64,000 bases of DNA from Chryseobacterium wanjuense (GTDB taxonomy: Bacteria > Bacteroidota > Bacteroidia > Flavobacteriales > Weeksellaceae), in assembly GCF_900111495.1 (NCBI RefSeq), contig NZ_FOIU01000001.1, positions 2,356,001 to 2,420,000 of the forward strand. Reading direction: 5' to 3'. The number at the start of each line of letters is the position of its first letter. Position 1 is the stretch's first letter. The notes under the pieces are model-generated. The model searched no databases. It worked only from the letters and a program-made list of their open reading frames with translations, and was not told the origin of the DNA. The position numbers and the translations under genes are program-made. Of this stretch, positions 24,018 to 32,513 are shown one piece after another.

Positions 24018-25259
24018 TTATAAAATCATCACAGCACCAACCGTCGAATTACTCGTCTCATCAATTAAAACAGCGTTTCCTGTTGCATTGCTCTCTTCAA
24101 AACTATCAAAAACCAATGGTGAAGCGGTTTTCAAACGGACTTTTACCACTTCGTTCAGTTTAATACTTTCGGAAGTCGGCATTTTTTCTAAGGTGTTGAC
24201 ATCAATTTTATATTCAATTTCTTTGACAATCGCTTTTAAAATCTTGCTTTTATGCTGGATAAAATATTTATTTCCTTCATTTAATTCTTTCTTATCAAGC
24301 CAGCAGACAACGGCTTCAATTTCATTTTCAACCTTCGGAAGGCTTTCATTTTTTACCAGAAAATCGCCGCGGCTGATGTCTATATCATCCTCAATATGCA
24401 GAACGGCAGGCTGATTGGTGAAAACAGAATCCACTTCTTTTCCGCCGGTTTCTATTTTTGAAATTTTCGTCTGAATATTCTGAGGAAGAACGGTAATTTC
24501 GTCACCTTTTGTGTAAATTCCAGAGATCACTTCTCCCGCGTATCCCCTATAATCATGGAGATCATCGGTTTGCGGACGAATGACATACTGCACCTGAAAT
24601 CGAGGACTGTCAAAGTTTTTGGCTGAATTAATCTCAACATCTTCCAGAAAATCCAGAAGGGTCGAACCTTCATACCAAGCCATATTTTCGGATTTTGCAA
24701 CAATATTGTCGCCATGAAATGCTGAAATCGGGAAATAATTGACATTTTCTAAACCTAATTTCTCCGCAACCAATTGATATTGAGCTTTAATATCATTAAA
24801 AATTTCTTCAGAATATTCCACCAAATCCATTTTATTAATGGCAACTACAACATTTTTCATCTTTAATAAAGACGTAATGATCGAATGTCTTCTCGTTTGT
24901 TCGATCACGCCTTGCCGCGCATCAATCAGAATGACAATCAGTTGTGAATTTGAAGCTCCCGTAATCATATTCCGGGTATACTGGATATGTCCCGGCGCAT
25001 CTGCAATAATGAACTTCCTTTTCGGTGTTGAAAAATAGCGATACGCTACATCAATCGTAATTCCCTGCTCTCTTTCGGCTCTCAATCCGTCTGTTAAAAT
25101 TGCCAGATCTACTCCGTTTTCGTTTTTGTTTTTCGATTGCTTTTCCAGTACTTCCAGCTGGTCGATCAATATGTTTTTGCTGTCGTAGAGAAGCCTTCCG
25201 ATCAGGGTACTTTTCCCGTCGTCTACGCTTCCTGCAGTGATAAATCTTAATATGTCCAC
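24018..25259 (-). CDS. cysN: sulfate adenylyltransferase large subunit (GTPase)
   Basis: 413 residues, translation-factor-like GTPase. G1 is GSVDDGKST (11-19), the EREQGITIDVAYRYF switch region follows, DAPGH is G3, and NKMD is G4. It starts with GTG; no ATG exists upstream before an in-frame stop. With CysD it makes adenosine 5'-phosphosulfate (APS) from sulfate and ATP, driven by GTP. There is no fused APS kinase domain, in agreement with the APS-type reductase upstream. Confidence 0.95.
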   Translation of the reverse strand: MDILRFITAGSVDDGKSTLIGRLLYDSKNILIDQLEVLEKQSKNKNENGVDLAILTDGLRAEREQGITIDVAYRYFSTPKRKFIIADAPGHIQYTRNMITGASNSQLIVILIDARQGVIEQTRRHSIITSLLKMKNVVVAINKMDLVEYSEEIFNDIKAQYQLVAEKLGLENVNYFPISAFHGDNIVAKSENMAWYEGSTLLDFLEDVEINSAKNFDSPRFQVQYVIRPQTDDLHDYRGYAGEVISGIYTKGDEITVLPQNIQTKISKIETGGKEVDSVFTNQPAVLHIEDDIDISRGDFLVKNESLPKVENEIEAVVCWLDKKELNEGNKYFIQHKSKILKAIVKEIEYKIDVNTLEKMPTSESIKLNEVVKVRLKTASPLVFDSFEESNATGNAVLIDETSNSTVGAVMIL

Positions 25260-25261
25260 GT

Positions 25262-25333
25262 GTAATTTAGTTATAAGTTATGAGTGATAAATGAGTTTTT
25301 AAAAGCCTCCAGCTTCCATCTTCCAGCCTAAAA
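25262..25333. repeat. two dispersed repeat motifs between cysD and cysN
   Basis: GTTATAAGTTATGAGTGAT (like the block at 35515-35600), followed by CCTCCAGCTTCCATCTTCCAGCCTAAAA. Its right end overlaps the cysD stop. It lies inside what should be one transcript. Confidence 0.6.
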
Positions 25334-26236
25334 ATATCCTCCTTTCTTTCTGTCTTCCATCGCCGCTTCCGTCACTTTATCATCGATTCTCGTTTCGCCA
25401 CGCTCGGAAATTCTTGATGCTGTAATTTCGTTCACCACCTCATCCAAAGTTTCAGCAGAGCTTTCAACGGCTGCGGTACAAGTCATGTCCCCAACCGTTC
25501 TGTAACGGACTTTTTTATTCACAATCGTATCATTTTCATCAATTTGAATAAAATCTGAAACGGCGATTAATTGTCCGTCATATTCGATCACATCGCGGTT
25601 ATGCGCAAAATAAATCGAGGGTAGCTGGATATTTTCTTTTTTAATATAATTCCAGACATCCAGTTCTGTCCAGTTGGAAATAGGGAAAACCCGTACATTT
25701 TCACCTTTGTTGATCCTTCCGTTGTAAATATTCCACAATTCCGGACGTTGTAACTTCGGATCCCATTGCCCGAACTCGTCACGAACAGAGAAAAAACGTT
25801 CTTTGGCTCTGGCTTTTTCCTCATCCCGTCTTGCTCCGCCGATACAGGCATCAAACTGAAATTCTTCAATCGTATCCAATAAAGTGTGCGTCTGCAACCA
25901 GTTTCTTGATGCAAATTTTCCTTTGGGTTCGGTTAAATTTTTAGCTTTAATGGTATCTTCCACCTTTCTTACAATCAGTTCGGCACCGATATTTTCCGCC
26001 AGATAATCTCTGAATTGCAAGGCTTCCGGGAAGTTGTGTCCCGTGTCAATATGAACCAACGGAAACGGAATTTTCATCGGAGTAAAAGCCTTTTTTGCCA
26101 GATGAACCAACGTGATGGAATCTTTTCCGCCACTGAAAAGCAAAGCGGGTTTTTCAAACTGAGCCGCAATTTCTCTCATAATATAGATACTTTCGGCCTC
26201 CAATTGTTCCAGATAGTCTAGTGTATAGGTACTCAT
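25328..26236 (-). CDS. cysD: sulfate adenylyltransferase small subunit
   Basis: 302 residues from the ATG at 26236 (MSTYTLDYLEQLEAES). An open frame continues 81 nt upstream into the cysH end without homology. The PP-loop SGGKDS is at 35-40, then HIDTGHNFPEALQFRD and the ARRDEEKARAKER block, all typical of CysD. Partner of CysN. It starts 22 nt after the cysH stop. Confidence 0.95.
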   Translation of the reverse strand: MSTYTLDYLEQLEAESIYIMREIAAQFEKPALLFSGGKDSITLVHLAKKAFTPMKIPFPLVHIDTGHNFPEALQFRDYLAENIGAELIVRKVEDTIKAKNLTEPKGKFASRNWLQTHTLLDTIEEFQFDACIGGARRDEEKARAKERFFSVRDEFGQWDPKLQRPELWNIYNGRINKGENVRVFPISNWTELDVWNYIKKENIQLPSIYFAHNRDVIEYDGQLIAVSDFIQIDENDTIVNKKVRYRTVGDMTCTAAVESSAETLDEVVNEITASRISERGETRIDDKVTEAAMEDRKKGGYF

Positions 26237-26258
26237 TATTATTTGAAAAATTTTTGAA

Positions 26259-26951
26259 TTAATGCGAATGCAGACCACACTCTTTGTGTGAATTTTCCCA
26301 CCACCAACGGCCGGCACGGGGATTTTCTCCTTCCACGATCGCTCTTGTGCAGGGTTGACAACCGATACTGATGAAGCCTTTTTTGTGCAGAGACAATTCC
26401 TGAACTTTATTTTGATCTAAATAATCTAAAACATTTTGATAACTCCAGTGAATTAATGGATTGTATTTGAATAATTTGCGATCTTCATCCCATTCAATAA
26501 CAGGCATATTTTCACGGTTTTCCGACTGCTCGGAACGCAAACCGGTGATCCATATTTTAGCACCATTCAAAGCGCGGTTTAAAGGCTTTACCTTGCGGAT
26601 ATAGCAACATTCTTTCCTGTTTTCAATGGAATGATAGAAAGCATTGATCCCTTTTTCATTCACATATTTTTCTACATCAGAAGCTTCCGGAAAATAGACT
26701 TCCGTTTGGATTTTGTACCTTGAATTGTTCTGTGAAAGCAGCTCGTAATGCTCATAAAAAAGTCTTCCCGTATCTAGCGTGAAAACCTTTATTGGTAAAC
26801 CGTTTCTGAAGATTATATCCGTAATGACCTGATCTTCCTGACCAAGCGATGTTGAGAAAACAACTCCTTCCGGGAATTTTGATGAGATCAATTTCAATCC
26901 CTCCTCTGCTGAAAGCTGTTTCAGTGTATCTGCATCTTCTTTTGAAATCAT
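26259..26951 (-). CDS. cysH: APS-type adenylylsulfate reductase (CysH family)
   Basis: 230 residues. FSTSLGQEDQVI is the PAPS/APS reductase opening and ECGLH near the C-terminus holds the catalytic Cys225. Cys115-Cys116 and Cys198-x-x-Cys201 form the [4Fe-4S] motif that marks enzymes using APS rather than PAPS. Reduces APS to sulfite and AMP with thioredoxin. First gene of the cysH-cysD-cysN series and the only reductase in the window; sulfite reductase genes are not present here. Confidence 0.93.
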   Translation of the reverse strand: MISKEDADTLKQLSAEEGLKLISSKFPEGVVFSTSLGQEDQVITDIIFRNGLPIKVFTLDTGRLFYEHYELLSQNNSRYKIQTEVYFPEASDVEKYVNEKGINAFYHSIENRKECCYIRKVKPLNRALNGAKIWITGLRSEQSENRENMPVIEWDEDRKLFKYNPLIHWSYQNVLDYLDQNKVQELSLHKKGFISIGCQPCTRAIVEGENPRAGRWWWENSHKECGLHSH

Positions 26952-27039
26952 AATTTATTCATTTGAAGTACTGCAAATATCTAATAAAATTATTATCCCA
27001 CCAAATAAGTAGACTAATAATTCAAAAAAAAGGACTCGG

Positions 27040-27447
27040 TTAATCCACCAAATCCATTAAAGTTCTTTTTTCTAAAATATTCAATGAAGCGTCGCGAACC
27101 TCGATCAATACATCATGTAAGCCGCAATGATCTTCACTGCAGTCATCACATTTTTCGTAAAAATTTAAGCTTACGCAAGGAAGAAGTGCGATCGGCCCGT
27201 TTACAAGGCGGATGATTTTCGCCAATTTTACGTTTTCAGGATTTTCTTTAAAAAAATATCCCCCTCCTTTCCCCTTTTTACTATCGAGAATGTCCGCTTT
27301 TTTAAGTTCAAGCAAAATATTTTCTAAAAACTTTAAAGGAATTTTCTTGTGTTCCGCAATTTCGGAAATAAGAATCGGGCCGTCATTCCTCTTTTCTACA
27401 AGGTATGACAACGCCTTAAAAGCATATTGAGATTTTTTAGACAGCAT
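27040..27447 (-). CDS. Rrf2-family transcriptional regulator
   Basis: 135 residues from the ATG at 27447 (MLSKKSQYAFKALSYLVE). An upstream start is unlikely because the -7 box lies at 27453-27460. Winged-helix Rrf2 domain with the KGKGGGYFF wing. Cys91, Cys100, Cys103 and Cys108 resemble the cluster-binding cysteines of IscR/NsrR-type members, so it may sense iron-sulfur status, redox state or cysteine. It sits upstream of cysH on the same strand, 88 nt away, and probably controls the sulfate genes. Confidence 0.9.
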   Translation of the reverse strand: MLSKKSQYAFKALSYLVEKRNDGPILISEIAEHKKIPLKFLENILLELKKADILDSKKGKGGGYFFKENPENVKLAKIIRLVNGPIALLPCVSLNFYEKCDDCSEDHCGLHDVLIEVRDASLNILEKRTLMDLVD

Positions 27448-27452
27448 TACAA

Positions 27453-27460
27453 CAAAAATA
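27453..27460 (-). promoter_or_regulatory. -7 box for the Rrf2 regulator gene
   Basis: TATTTTTG on the minus strand, only 6 nt before the start codon, implying a leaderless or nearly leaderless mRNA. Confidence 0.5.
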
Positions 27461-27485
27461 AGAAAATAGTTTGAAATGCACATAT

Positions 27486-27568
27486 TTTGGCTTGGAGGCT
27501 GGGAGATGGGTGCTAGAAGTGATTATAACGATGTTATTACTTCCCTCTTCCGGCTTCCGGCTTCCAAA
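27486..27568. repeat. purine/pyrimidine-biased intergenic repeat
   Basis: TTGGAGGCTGGGAGATGGGTG on the left and CTTCCCTCTTCCGGCTTCCGGCTTCCAA on the right can pair as an imperfect hairpin. Same family as 22487-22570. It fills the space between divergent genes. Confidence 0.65.
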
Positions 27569-27577
27569 CAAAATACC

Positions 27578-27585
27578 TATTTTTG
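27578..27585 (+). promoter_or_regulatory. -7 box of the DUF4268 gene
   Basis: TATTTTTG, 4 nt before the ATG at 27590, again implying a leaderless transcript. Confidence 0.5.
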
Positions 27586-27589
27586 CTCT

Positions 27590-28018
27590 ATGTTCAGTAA
27601 ACAGGAAGCACAGCAATTAAAAAAAGAATTTTGGACGGCTTTTGGAAAGTCTTTTCCAAGAAAATGGATTTTGTATGACACAAAAGTGAAGGATTTGTCA
27701 TTCAAGTTTTATGCAGACAATAAAAAAGTGGAAGTTTCTTTGGATATCGAAATGAAAGATGAAGTTTTCCGAAATGCATATTATGAAAAGATCTGGTCGC
27801 TGGAAGATATTCTGAAAGATTTTATCGGAGATTTTACAAAAGAAGAATATTTTACACTCGAAAACGGAAAAGTGATTGCAAAGATCTGGGTCGAAAAACA
27901 CGGAGTTTCTATCTTTAATAAAAATACATGGCAGGAAATTTTTGAATTTTTTGTCGAAAAAATGGATGGATTTGAGAGGTTTTATTATGAGTATGAGGAT
28001 TTTATAAAGGATGTTTGA
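27590..28018 (+). CDS. DUF4268-like protein
   Basis: 142 residues from the ATG at 27590 (MFSKQEAQQLKKEFW). An upstream reading frame passes through a repeat and was not used. Features: FWTAFGKSFPR, WILYDTKVKDLSFKFYAD, and a C-terminal helix FVEKMDGFERFYYEYEDF. It resembles the DUF4268 family often found in Bacteroidota, of unknown function with a nuclease-like alpha/beta pattern. The family name is from memory of this sequence pattern. Confidence 0.75.
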   Translation: MFSKQEAQQLKKEFWTAFGKSFPRKWILYDTKVKDLSFKFYADNKKVEVSLDIEMKDEVFRNAYYEKIWSLEDILKDFIGDFTKEEYFTLENGKVIAKIWVEKHGVSIFNKNTWQEIFEFFVEKMDGFERFYYEYEDFIKDV

Positions 28019-28107
28019 TACTTATAATAATTAAAATTCTAACTGTTTTTTAACGCAGAGCAAACAAAGTTTTTTTTTAAAATTAATAACCGTTTTTAAG
28101 TTTATAA

Positions 28108-28132
28108 GAGAGACTTTCGGGTTTCTCTTTTT
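28108..28132 (+). terminator. intrinsic terminator
   Basis: GAGAGAC and GTTTCTC (one G-T pair) form a 7-bp stem with loop TTTCGG, followed by five T residues. Confidence 0.7.
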
Positions 28133-28174
28133 CGTTTCAATTTTATATATTTGAAAAAAGACTTTTTAACCAAA

Positions 28175-28480
28175 ATGCAGACTGTCATATTAAGCACTTT
28201 CTTTTCTGAAAAGATTAAGGGTAAATATACTCCGGAATTTATTGATACCATTATTGAAAAAATTTCGCTAAATCCAAAAGCCTCAAAGAATATCGGAACT
28301 ACAAAAAATCTTTATCTTTATAAACTGGGAATTTGTGACCTAAAAAAACACGAATACAATCTTATTTATTTTTTCGAAAATAAAAATTCCCCCATTTATT
28401 TTATTACTATTTTTAAAGACAAAGAAAGCGACATCATCAATAAAGCCATTTTTTATCTGGCTTCTGACGCTATGAAATAA
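28175..28480 (+). CDS. orphan HigB/RelE-like toxin
   Basis: 101 residues from the ATG at 28175; a TTG 24 nt earlier falls in the -7 box TATATTTG (28146-28153). The layout matches HigB2-type toxins: TVILSTFFSEKIKGKY, LNPKASKNIGTTKNLYLYKL, then YNLIYFFENK and YFITIFKDKESDI. The usual basic RNA-contact residues are weak. No antitoxin gene lies within the 115 nt on either side, so it could be an orphan, decayed or controlled from elsewhere. Confidence 0.55.
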   Translation: MQTVILSTFFSEKIKGKYTPEFIDTIIEKISLNPKASKNIGTTKNLYLYKLGICDLKKHEYNLIYFFENKNSPIYFITIFKDKESDIINKAIFYLASDAMK

Positions 28481-28594
28481 ACTTTTTATCCAAATTCACG
28501 ATTCGATTACATCATTCGTTGATTGGGCTACTTTTAAAACCTCTCATCTTGCCAACTTTGTACCATCATTTAACAACAATAAAATATTTAAAAA

Positions 28595-29434
28595 ATGGAA
28601 ACAACAAAAGTATGGTTCGTGACAGGAGCTTCAAAAGGTTTAGGATTAGCTTTAATCAAAAAATTATTAGAACAGAATTATCGCGTAGCGGCTACCACAA
28701 GAAATGTGCAGACCTTGATCGATGAAATCGGAAATGCATCTGAAACATTTTTACCGCTTGAAGTAAGTTTAACTGATGATGAAAATGTAAAATCTGCCAT
28801 CGAAAAAACAGTTGAACATTTCGGACAATTGGATGTTGTGGTGAACAATGCAGGCTACGGACAATTGGGAACACTGGAAGAACTTTCCGATAAGGAAGCA
28901 AGAGCCAATTTTGACGTAAACGTTTTCGGAACACTGAACGTCATCAGAAATGCAATGCCTCATCTTCGCAATCAAGGATCCGGACATATTTTCAATATTT
29001 CTTCGATCGGAGGATATTCGGGGAATTTTCCGGGATGGGGAATTTACTGTTCGACAAAATTTGCTGTGGCAGGCTTAACAGAAGCTTTGGCAGAGGAAAT
29101 TAAAGATTTCGGAGTAAAAGCAACCGTGGTTTATCCAGGATATTTCAGAACCGATTTCTTATCAAAAGAATCTGTGAGAACTCCCGAAAATTCAATTCCG
29201 GAGTATGAAGCAGCGAGAAATTCTGAACAGGCTCACCTTGATGAAATTAATGGAAACCAGCCTAATGATCCCGATAAAGGCGCAGAAGCCATCATCGCAA
29301 TCAGTGAAGTGGAAAATCCACCGGTGCATTTCTTATTGGGAAGCGGAACGGATGAATATCTGAATAATAAAATTCAGATTATTACGGGGGATGCCGAGAA
29401 ATGGAGTGATTTGACGTTTTCTACTGTGATCTAA
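28595..29434 (+). CDS. short-chain dehydrogenase/reductase (SDR)
   Basis: 279 residues. Cofactor loop TGASKGLG near residues 9-16, NNAG at about 86-89, and the catalytic YxxxK as YCSTK. Classical SDR that oxidises or reduces an unknown alcohol/carbonyl substrate; an Arg after the second strand (TTRNVQ) suggests NADP(H). The AraC-family regulator gene downstream on the same strand may control it. Confidence 0.92.
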   Translation: METTKVWFVTGASKGLGLALIKKLLEQNYRVAATTRNVQTLIDEIGNASETFLPLEVSLTDDENVKSAIEKTVEHFGQLDVVVNNAGYGQLGTLEELSDKEARANFDVNVFGTLNVIRNAMPHLRNQGSGHIFNISSIGGYSGNFPGWGIYCSTKFAVAGLTEALAEEIKDFGVKATVVYPGYFRTDFLSKESVRTPENSIPEYEAARNSEQAHLDEINGNQPNDPDKGAEAIIAISEVENPPVHFLLGSGTDEYLNNKIQIITGDAEKWSDLTFSTVI

Positions 29435-29460
29435 TTTTTTTTAAATCTAAATCTTTATTG

Positions 29461-29562
29461 AGATCCTTCGACTGCTTCGCGCTCAGGATGACACCGGCAA
29501 GTTACGCTGTATATTTTGACGGCTAGTATTAGCGCTGTCATCCTGAGCCTGTCGAAGGATCT
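29461..29562. repeat. 102-bp inverted-repeat element, copy 1
   Basis: Ends GATCCTTCGACTGCTTCGCG and CCTGTCGAAGGATCT pair around an internal region ending in CTAGTATTAGCGCTGTCATC. It matches copy 2 (29613-29714) at 99 of 102 positions. Confidence 0.85.
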
Positions 29563-29612
29563 CAACTATAAATCAAATTCAGTTTTCAAAATAATGAAGA
29601 ATGAAACTTTAC

Positions 29613-29714
29613 AGATTCTTCGACTGCTTCGCGCTCAGGATGACACTGGCAAGTTATGCTGTATATTTTGACGGCTAGTATTAGCGCTGTCATCCTGAGC
29701 CTGTCGAAGGATCT
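29613..29714. repeat. 102-bp inverted-repeat element, copy 2
   Basis: Direct tandem-like copy of the element at 29461-29562, 50 nt further on. Three substitutions, all transitions (C/T), distinguish them. Confidence 0.85.
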
Positions 29715-29727
29715 TATAATAATTTTT

Positions 29728-29858
29728 TTAATCATTAAGAATTTATTTAAGGAGTTTAGAATATTAAGATAAGCTTCACCTTAAAATAAATTTTAAAATC
29801 AAACTGATTTTTCTTCATTAAACTTAACTTCTTAAATAAACTCTTACTGGTTTAAATT
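29728..29858. repeat. AT-rich inverted repeat related to 23861-24001
   Basis: Left CATTAAGAATTTATTTAAGGAG and right CTTCTTAAATAAACTCTTACTGG are imperfect complements. The interior AAGGAGTTTAGAATATTAAGAT is shared with the element after cysN. With the two 102-bp copies it fills the 460-nt gap between the SDR and AraC genes. Confidence 0.6.
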
Positions 29859-29896
29859 CAATCCAACATTCAAAATAATTAAATAACTTAGTCATT

Positions 29897-30811
29897 ATGA
29901 AAAATACATTTCGTTTTAATTCGCTTTCTGATTTTCATGCTTTCTGCAATCTTCCGAATCCTGAGCATCCGCTGATCAGTTTGATCGATTACAGCAAAGT
30001 ACGCTATCCTGTGGATGATACGGAACTGAAATGGATACAGAATTTCTACTCGATCGGCCTGAAACGGAATGTGAATGCTAAGTTCAATTACGGACAGCAG
30101 GAATATGATTTTGATTCCGGGGTGTTATGCTTTGTTTCGCCGCTTCAGTTTCTAAGCCTTGAAATGAAACCCGGTATTGAAGTGGAACCGACAGGATATT
30201 TACTGCTGATTCATCCTGATTTTCTTTGGGGAACTTCTCTCGCGAAGAAAATTAAGTCGTATGAATTTTTCAGCTATCAGATCAATGAAGCGCTTTTTCT
30301 TTCGGATAAGGAAGAGAAAATTATTGTTGATTTATTTAAAAATATCGAAAAAGAATATCAGACGAATATCGATAAATTCACACAGGAACTGATTGTTGCC
30401 CAACTGGAACTGTTCATGATTTATGCCGAGCGTTTTTATGAGCGTCAGTTTTTTACGCGGAAAAAATCCAGTCACGAATTGCTGGAAAGGTTTGAGGAAG
30501 TGCTTTCCCAGTATTTTGAAAACGGAAACCTCATCGAAAACGGTATTCCTTCCGTAAAAACCATTGCCGAACAGATGAATATTTCACCCAATTATTTGGG
30601 AACTTTACTCCGCATTCACACTCAACAAAATACGCAGCAGCATATTCAAAATAAGATCATCGACACCGCAAAAGAACGTTTGAGTACAACGAATCTTTCT
30701 GTCAGCGAGATTGCTTATGAACTGGGATTTGAGCATCCGCAGTCTTTTAGTAAGTTGTTTAAGCAGAAGGTGCAGCAGTCGCCGGGGGAGTTTAGGAGGT
30801 TGTTTAATTGA
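29897..30811 (+). CDS. AraC-family transcriptional regulator
   Basis: 304 residues. The C-terminal AraC domain has two helix-turn-helix units: TIAEQMNISPNYLGTLLR and VSEIAYELGFEHPQSFSKLF, ending FKQKVQQSPGEFRR. The N-terminal 180 residues form the sensing/dimer domain with a cupin-like strand pattern (SGVLCFVSPLQFLSLE). The co-directional SDR gene upstream is the nearest candidate target. Confidence 0.93.
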   Translation: MKNTFRFNSLSDFHAFCNLPNPEHPLISLIDYSKVRYPVDDTELKWIQNFYSIGLKRNVNAKFNYGQQEYDFDSGVLCFVSPLQFLSLEMKPGIEVEPTGYLLLIHPDFLWGTSLAKKIKSYEFFSYQINEALFLSDKEEKIIVDLFKNIEKEYQTNIDKFTQELIVAQLELFMIYAERFYERQFFTRKKSSHELLERFEEVLSQYFENGNLIENGIPSVKTIAEQMNISPNYLGTLLRIHTQQNTQQHIQNKIIDTAKERLSTTNLSVSEIAYELGFEHPQSFSKLFKQKVQQSPGEFRRLFN

Positions 30812-30872
30812 GTTAATATTATAAAAAAATTATATATTTATCAAAACTTCTAATAACCTTAAAAACTTATTT

Positions 30873-32342
30873 ATGAAACAAGTAAAAGGACTGGAATTTT
30901 CAGATGAAAATATCCAACGATTGTTTGGATATGAAGATGCTGAAAGTGAACCAATCGACAGACTACGTGAATATTATTTTAAAAATGAAACATTCGCAAG
31001 AGTGTCAGCTGATTTACCAATTAGACTTTTGGTCGGCCACAAAGGAATAGGAAAATCCGCTTTATTTAAAGTTTCAATATCAGAAGATATTGATAAAGGG
31101 AATTTACCTATTTTAATAAAACCGGATGATATAGCCGAACTTGGGAATGATGAAGATAATTTTCTATTATCAATACGAAAGTGGAAAAGTGGTCTTAATC
31201 AAATTATTGGATCTAAAGTTTTCAATGAATTTGGAATAACTGATAAATCTACACTTAATAAATTATCAAACTATAGCTTAAAACTAATAAACTTTATTGT
31301 CGAATCTATTACAATTGCTACAGAAAATGTTGATCTATCTACTTCAAAAAAATTGATTGTAGATAATTTTTTAAAAACTAAAAAAATTATAGTTTATATT
31401 GATGACTTAGATCGTGGTTGGGAAGGTAAAAAAAAAGATATTAATCGTCTTTCTGCACTTTTGAACTCAATTAGAGATTTAGCGAGCGAGAATCCCGGAT
31501 TATGTTTTAAAGTTTCATTAAGGTCTGACGTATATTTCTTGGTTAGAACATCAGATGAGTCAACAGATAAAATTGAGGGATCAGTAGTATGGTATAGTTG
31601 GTCAAATCATGAAATTCTCATAATGCTCATAAAAAGAATTCTTACATATTTTGAGAAAGATTTTGATGAAAATATCTTATTAAATACTCAACAATATCAT
31701 CTGGCTTTTTATCTAGATAATGTTATGGAAAGTAAATTTCAAGGGCATGGGAAATGGGAAAATAAAGCTATGTATAAAATTCTTATGTCATTAATAAGAA
31801 AAAGGCCAAGAGATTTGGTGAAACTCTGTACTCTTGCAGGACGTGAAGCACATAAAGCAAAATCTAATTTAATTAAAACTGAACATTTTCAAAATATATT
31901 TGAGGAATATTCACAAGGTAGAATTCAGGATACAATTAACGAATATAGAACAGAACTTCCTTTAATTGAAAAATTAATATTTGGAATGAAGCCATCAAAA
32001 AAATCAAAAATCGCTTATGTTGACAGTTTTGTATTTACTACTCCAGAATTACATTTAAAATTAAATAATCTTCTCCAACAAAATCGTTTTACTTTTGCGA
32101 ATTCAAAGATTGCAACTGCACAAGATTTAGCACATTTTCTATATAAAATAAATTTTCTAACAGCAAGAAAAATTTTAGCAGACGGTGAAATTGATCGCAA
32201 ATATTTCGAAGAAAATAGATATCTTTCGAATTCCACTGTTAACTTTGGATATGACTGGGAAATACATCCTGCATACAGATGGGCACTACAACCAGATACC
32301 ATAGATGATATATTCAATAAACTGTCACCTAGTGCAGATTAA
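30873..32342 (+). CDS. P-loop ATPase, Sll1717-like
   Basis: 489 residues. Walker A GHKGIGKSAL at about 54-63 and Walker B/DDLD-type motif IVYIDDLDRGWEG. A sensor-like Arg follows in KVSLRSDVYFLVR. The C-terminal half is mostly helical (RKRPRDLVKLCTLAG). It resembles the Sll1717 family of P-loop ATPases, whose role is unknown but which resembles STAND/ORC-type ATPases found in defence genes. The gene is noticeably richer in A+T than its neighbours. It lies immediately upstream of a duplicated gldG 3' end. Confidence 0.78.
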   Translation: MKQVKGLEFSDENIQRLFGYEDAESEPIDRLREYYFKNETFARVSADLPIRLLVGHKGIGKSALFKVSISEDIDKGNLPILIKPDDIAELGNDEDNFLLSIRKWKSGLNQIIGSKVFNEFGITDKSTLNKLSNYSLKLINFIVESITIATENVDLSTSKKLIVDNFLKTKKIIVYIDDLDRGWEGKKKDINRLSALLNSIRDLASENPGLCFKVSLRSDVYFLVRTSDESTDKIEGSVVWYSWSNHEILIMLIKRILTYFEKDFDENILLNTQQYHLAFYLDNVMESKFQGHGKWENKAMYKILMSLIRKRPRDLVKLCTLAGREAHKAKSNLIKTEHFQNIFEEYSQGRIQDTINEYRTELPLIEKLIFGMKPSKKSKIAYVDSFVFTTPELHLKLNNLLQQNRFTFANSKIATAQDLAHFLYKINFLTARKILADGEIDRKYFEENRYLSNSTVNFGYDWEIHPAYRWALQPDTIDDIFNKLSPSAD

Positions 32343-32343
32343 T

Positions 32344-32440
32344 TACAAAAAAGAGAAGCTTTTGGCCTCTCTTTTTCTATATCCTATCCAAACTTCCTCT
32401 TCCTCAACCAGAAGAATAACCCTCCCAAAATACCTATAAT
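32344..32440. repeat. direct repeat A: terminator plus gldG 3'-end copy
   Basis: Aligns gap-free to 33064-33160 at an offset of 720 nt. Outside a 7-nt hairpin loop only two positions differ, 32417 and 32435. The loop is CTTTTGG here and CCAAAAG in copy B, the exact reverse complement. Confidence 0.92.
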
Positions 32441-32464
32441 CATCAATAGAAATAAAAAATGATA
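32384..32464 (-). pseudogene. gldG 3'-end remnant
   Basis: On the minus strand the frame reads ...LLMIIGILGGLFFWLRKRK then FG and stop, the same end as intact gldG. About 26 codons remain. Both nucleotide differences from the intact copy in the aligned part are silent (ATA/ATC and TTA/TTG), and the upstream residues YHFLFLL diverge. This suggests it came from a diverged but functional gldG rather than from recent duplication. Confidence 0.75.
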
Positions 32465-32513
32465 AATTCTCCTTTAAAAATTAATTTGTAATTTTGATTC
32501 AAATATATCAGTC

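Noticed and set aside
26237..26317. N-terminal extension of CysD
   Set aside because: The extension overlaps the cysH end, has no homology to CysD, and the ATG at 26236 gives the normal start.
27476..27589. N-terminal extension of the DUF4268-like protein
   Set aside because: It is a translated copy of the purine/pyrimidine repeat and precedes the -7 box.
29461..29714. Possible CRISPR array
   Set aside because: Only two copies, each 102 bp with internal dyad symmetry, with one 50-nt gap; no array of short repeats or cas genes.
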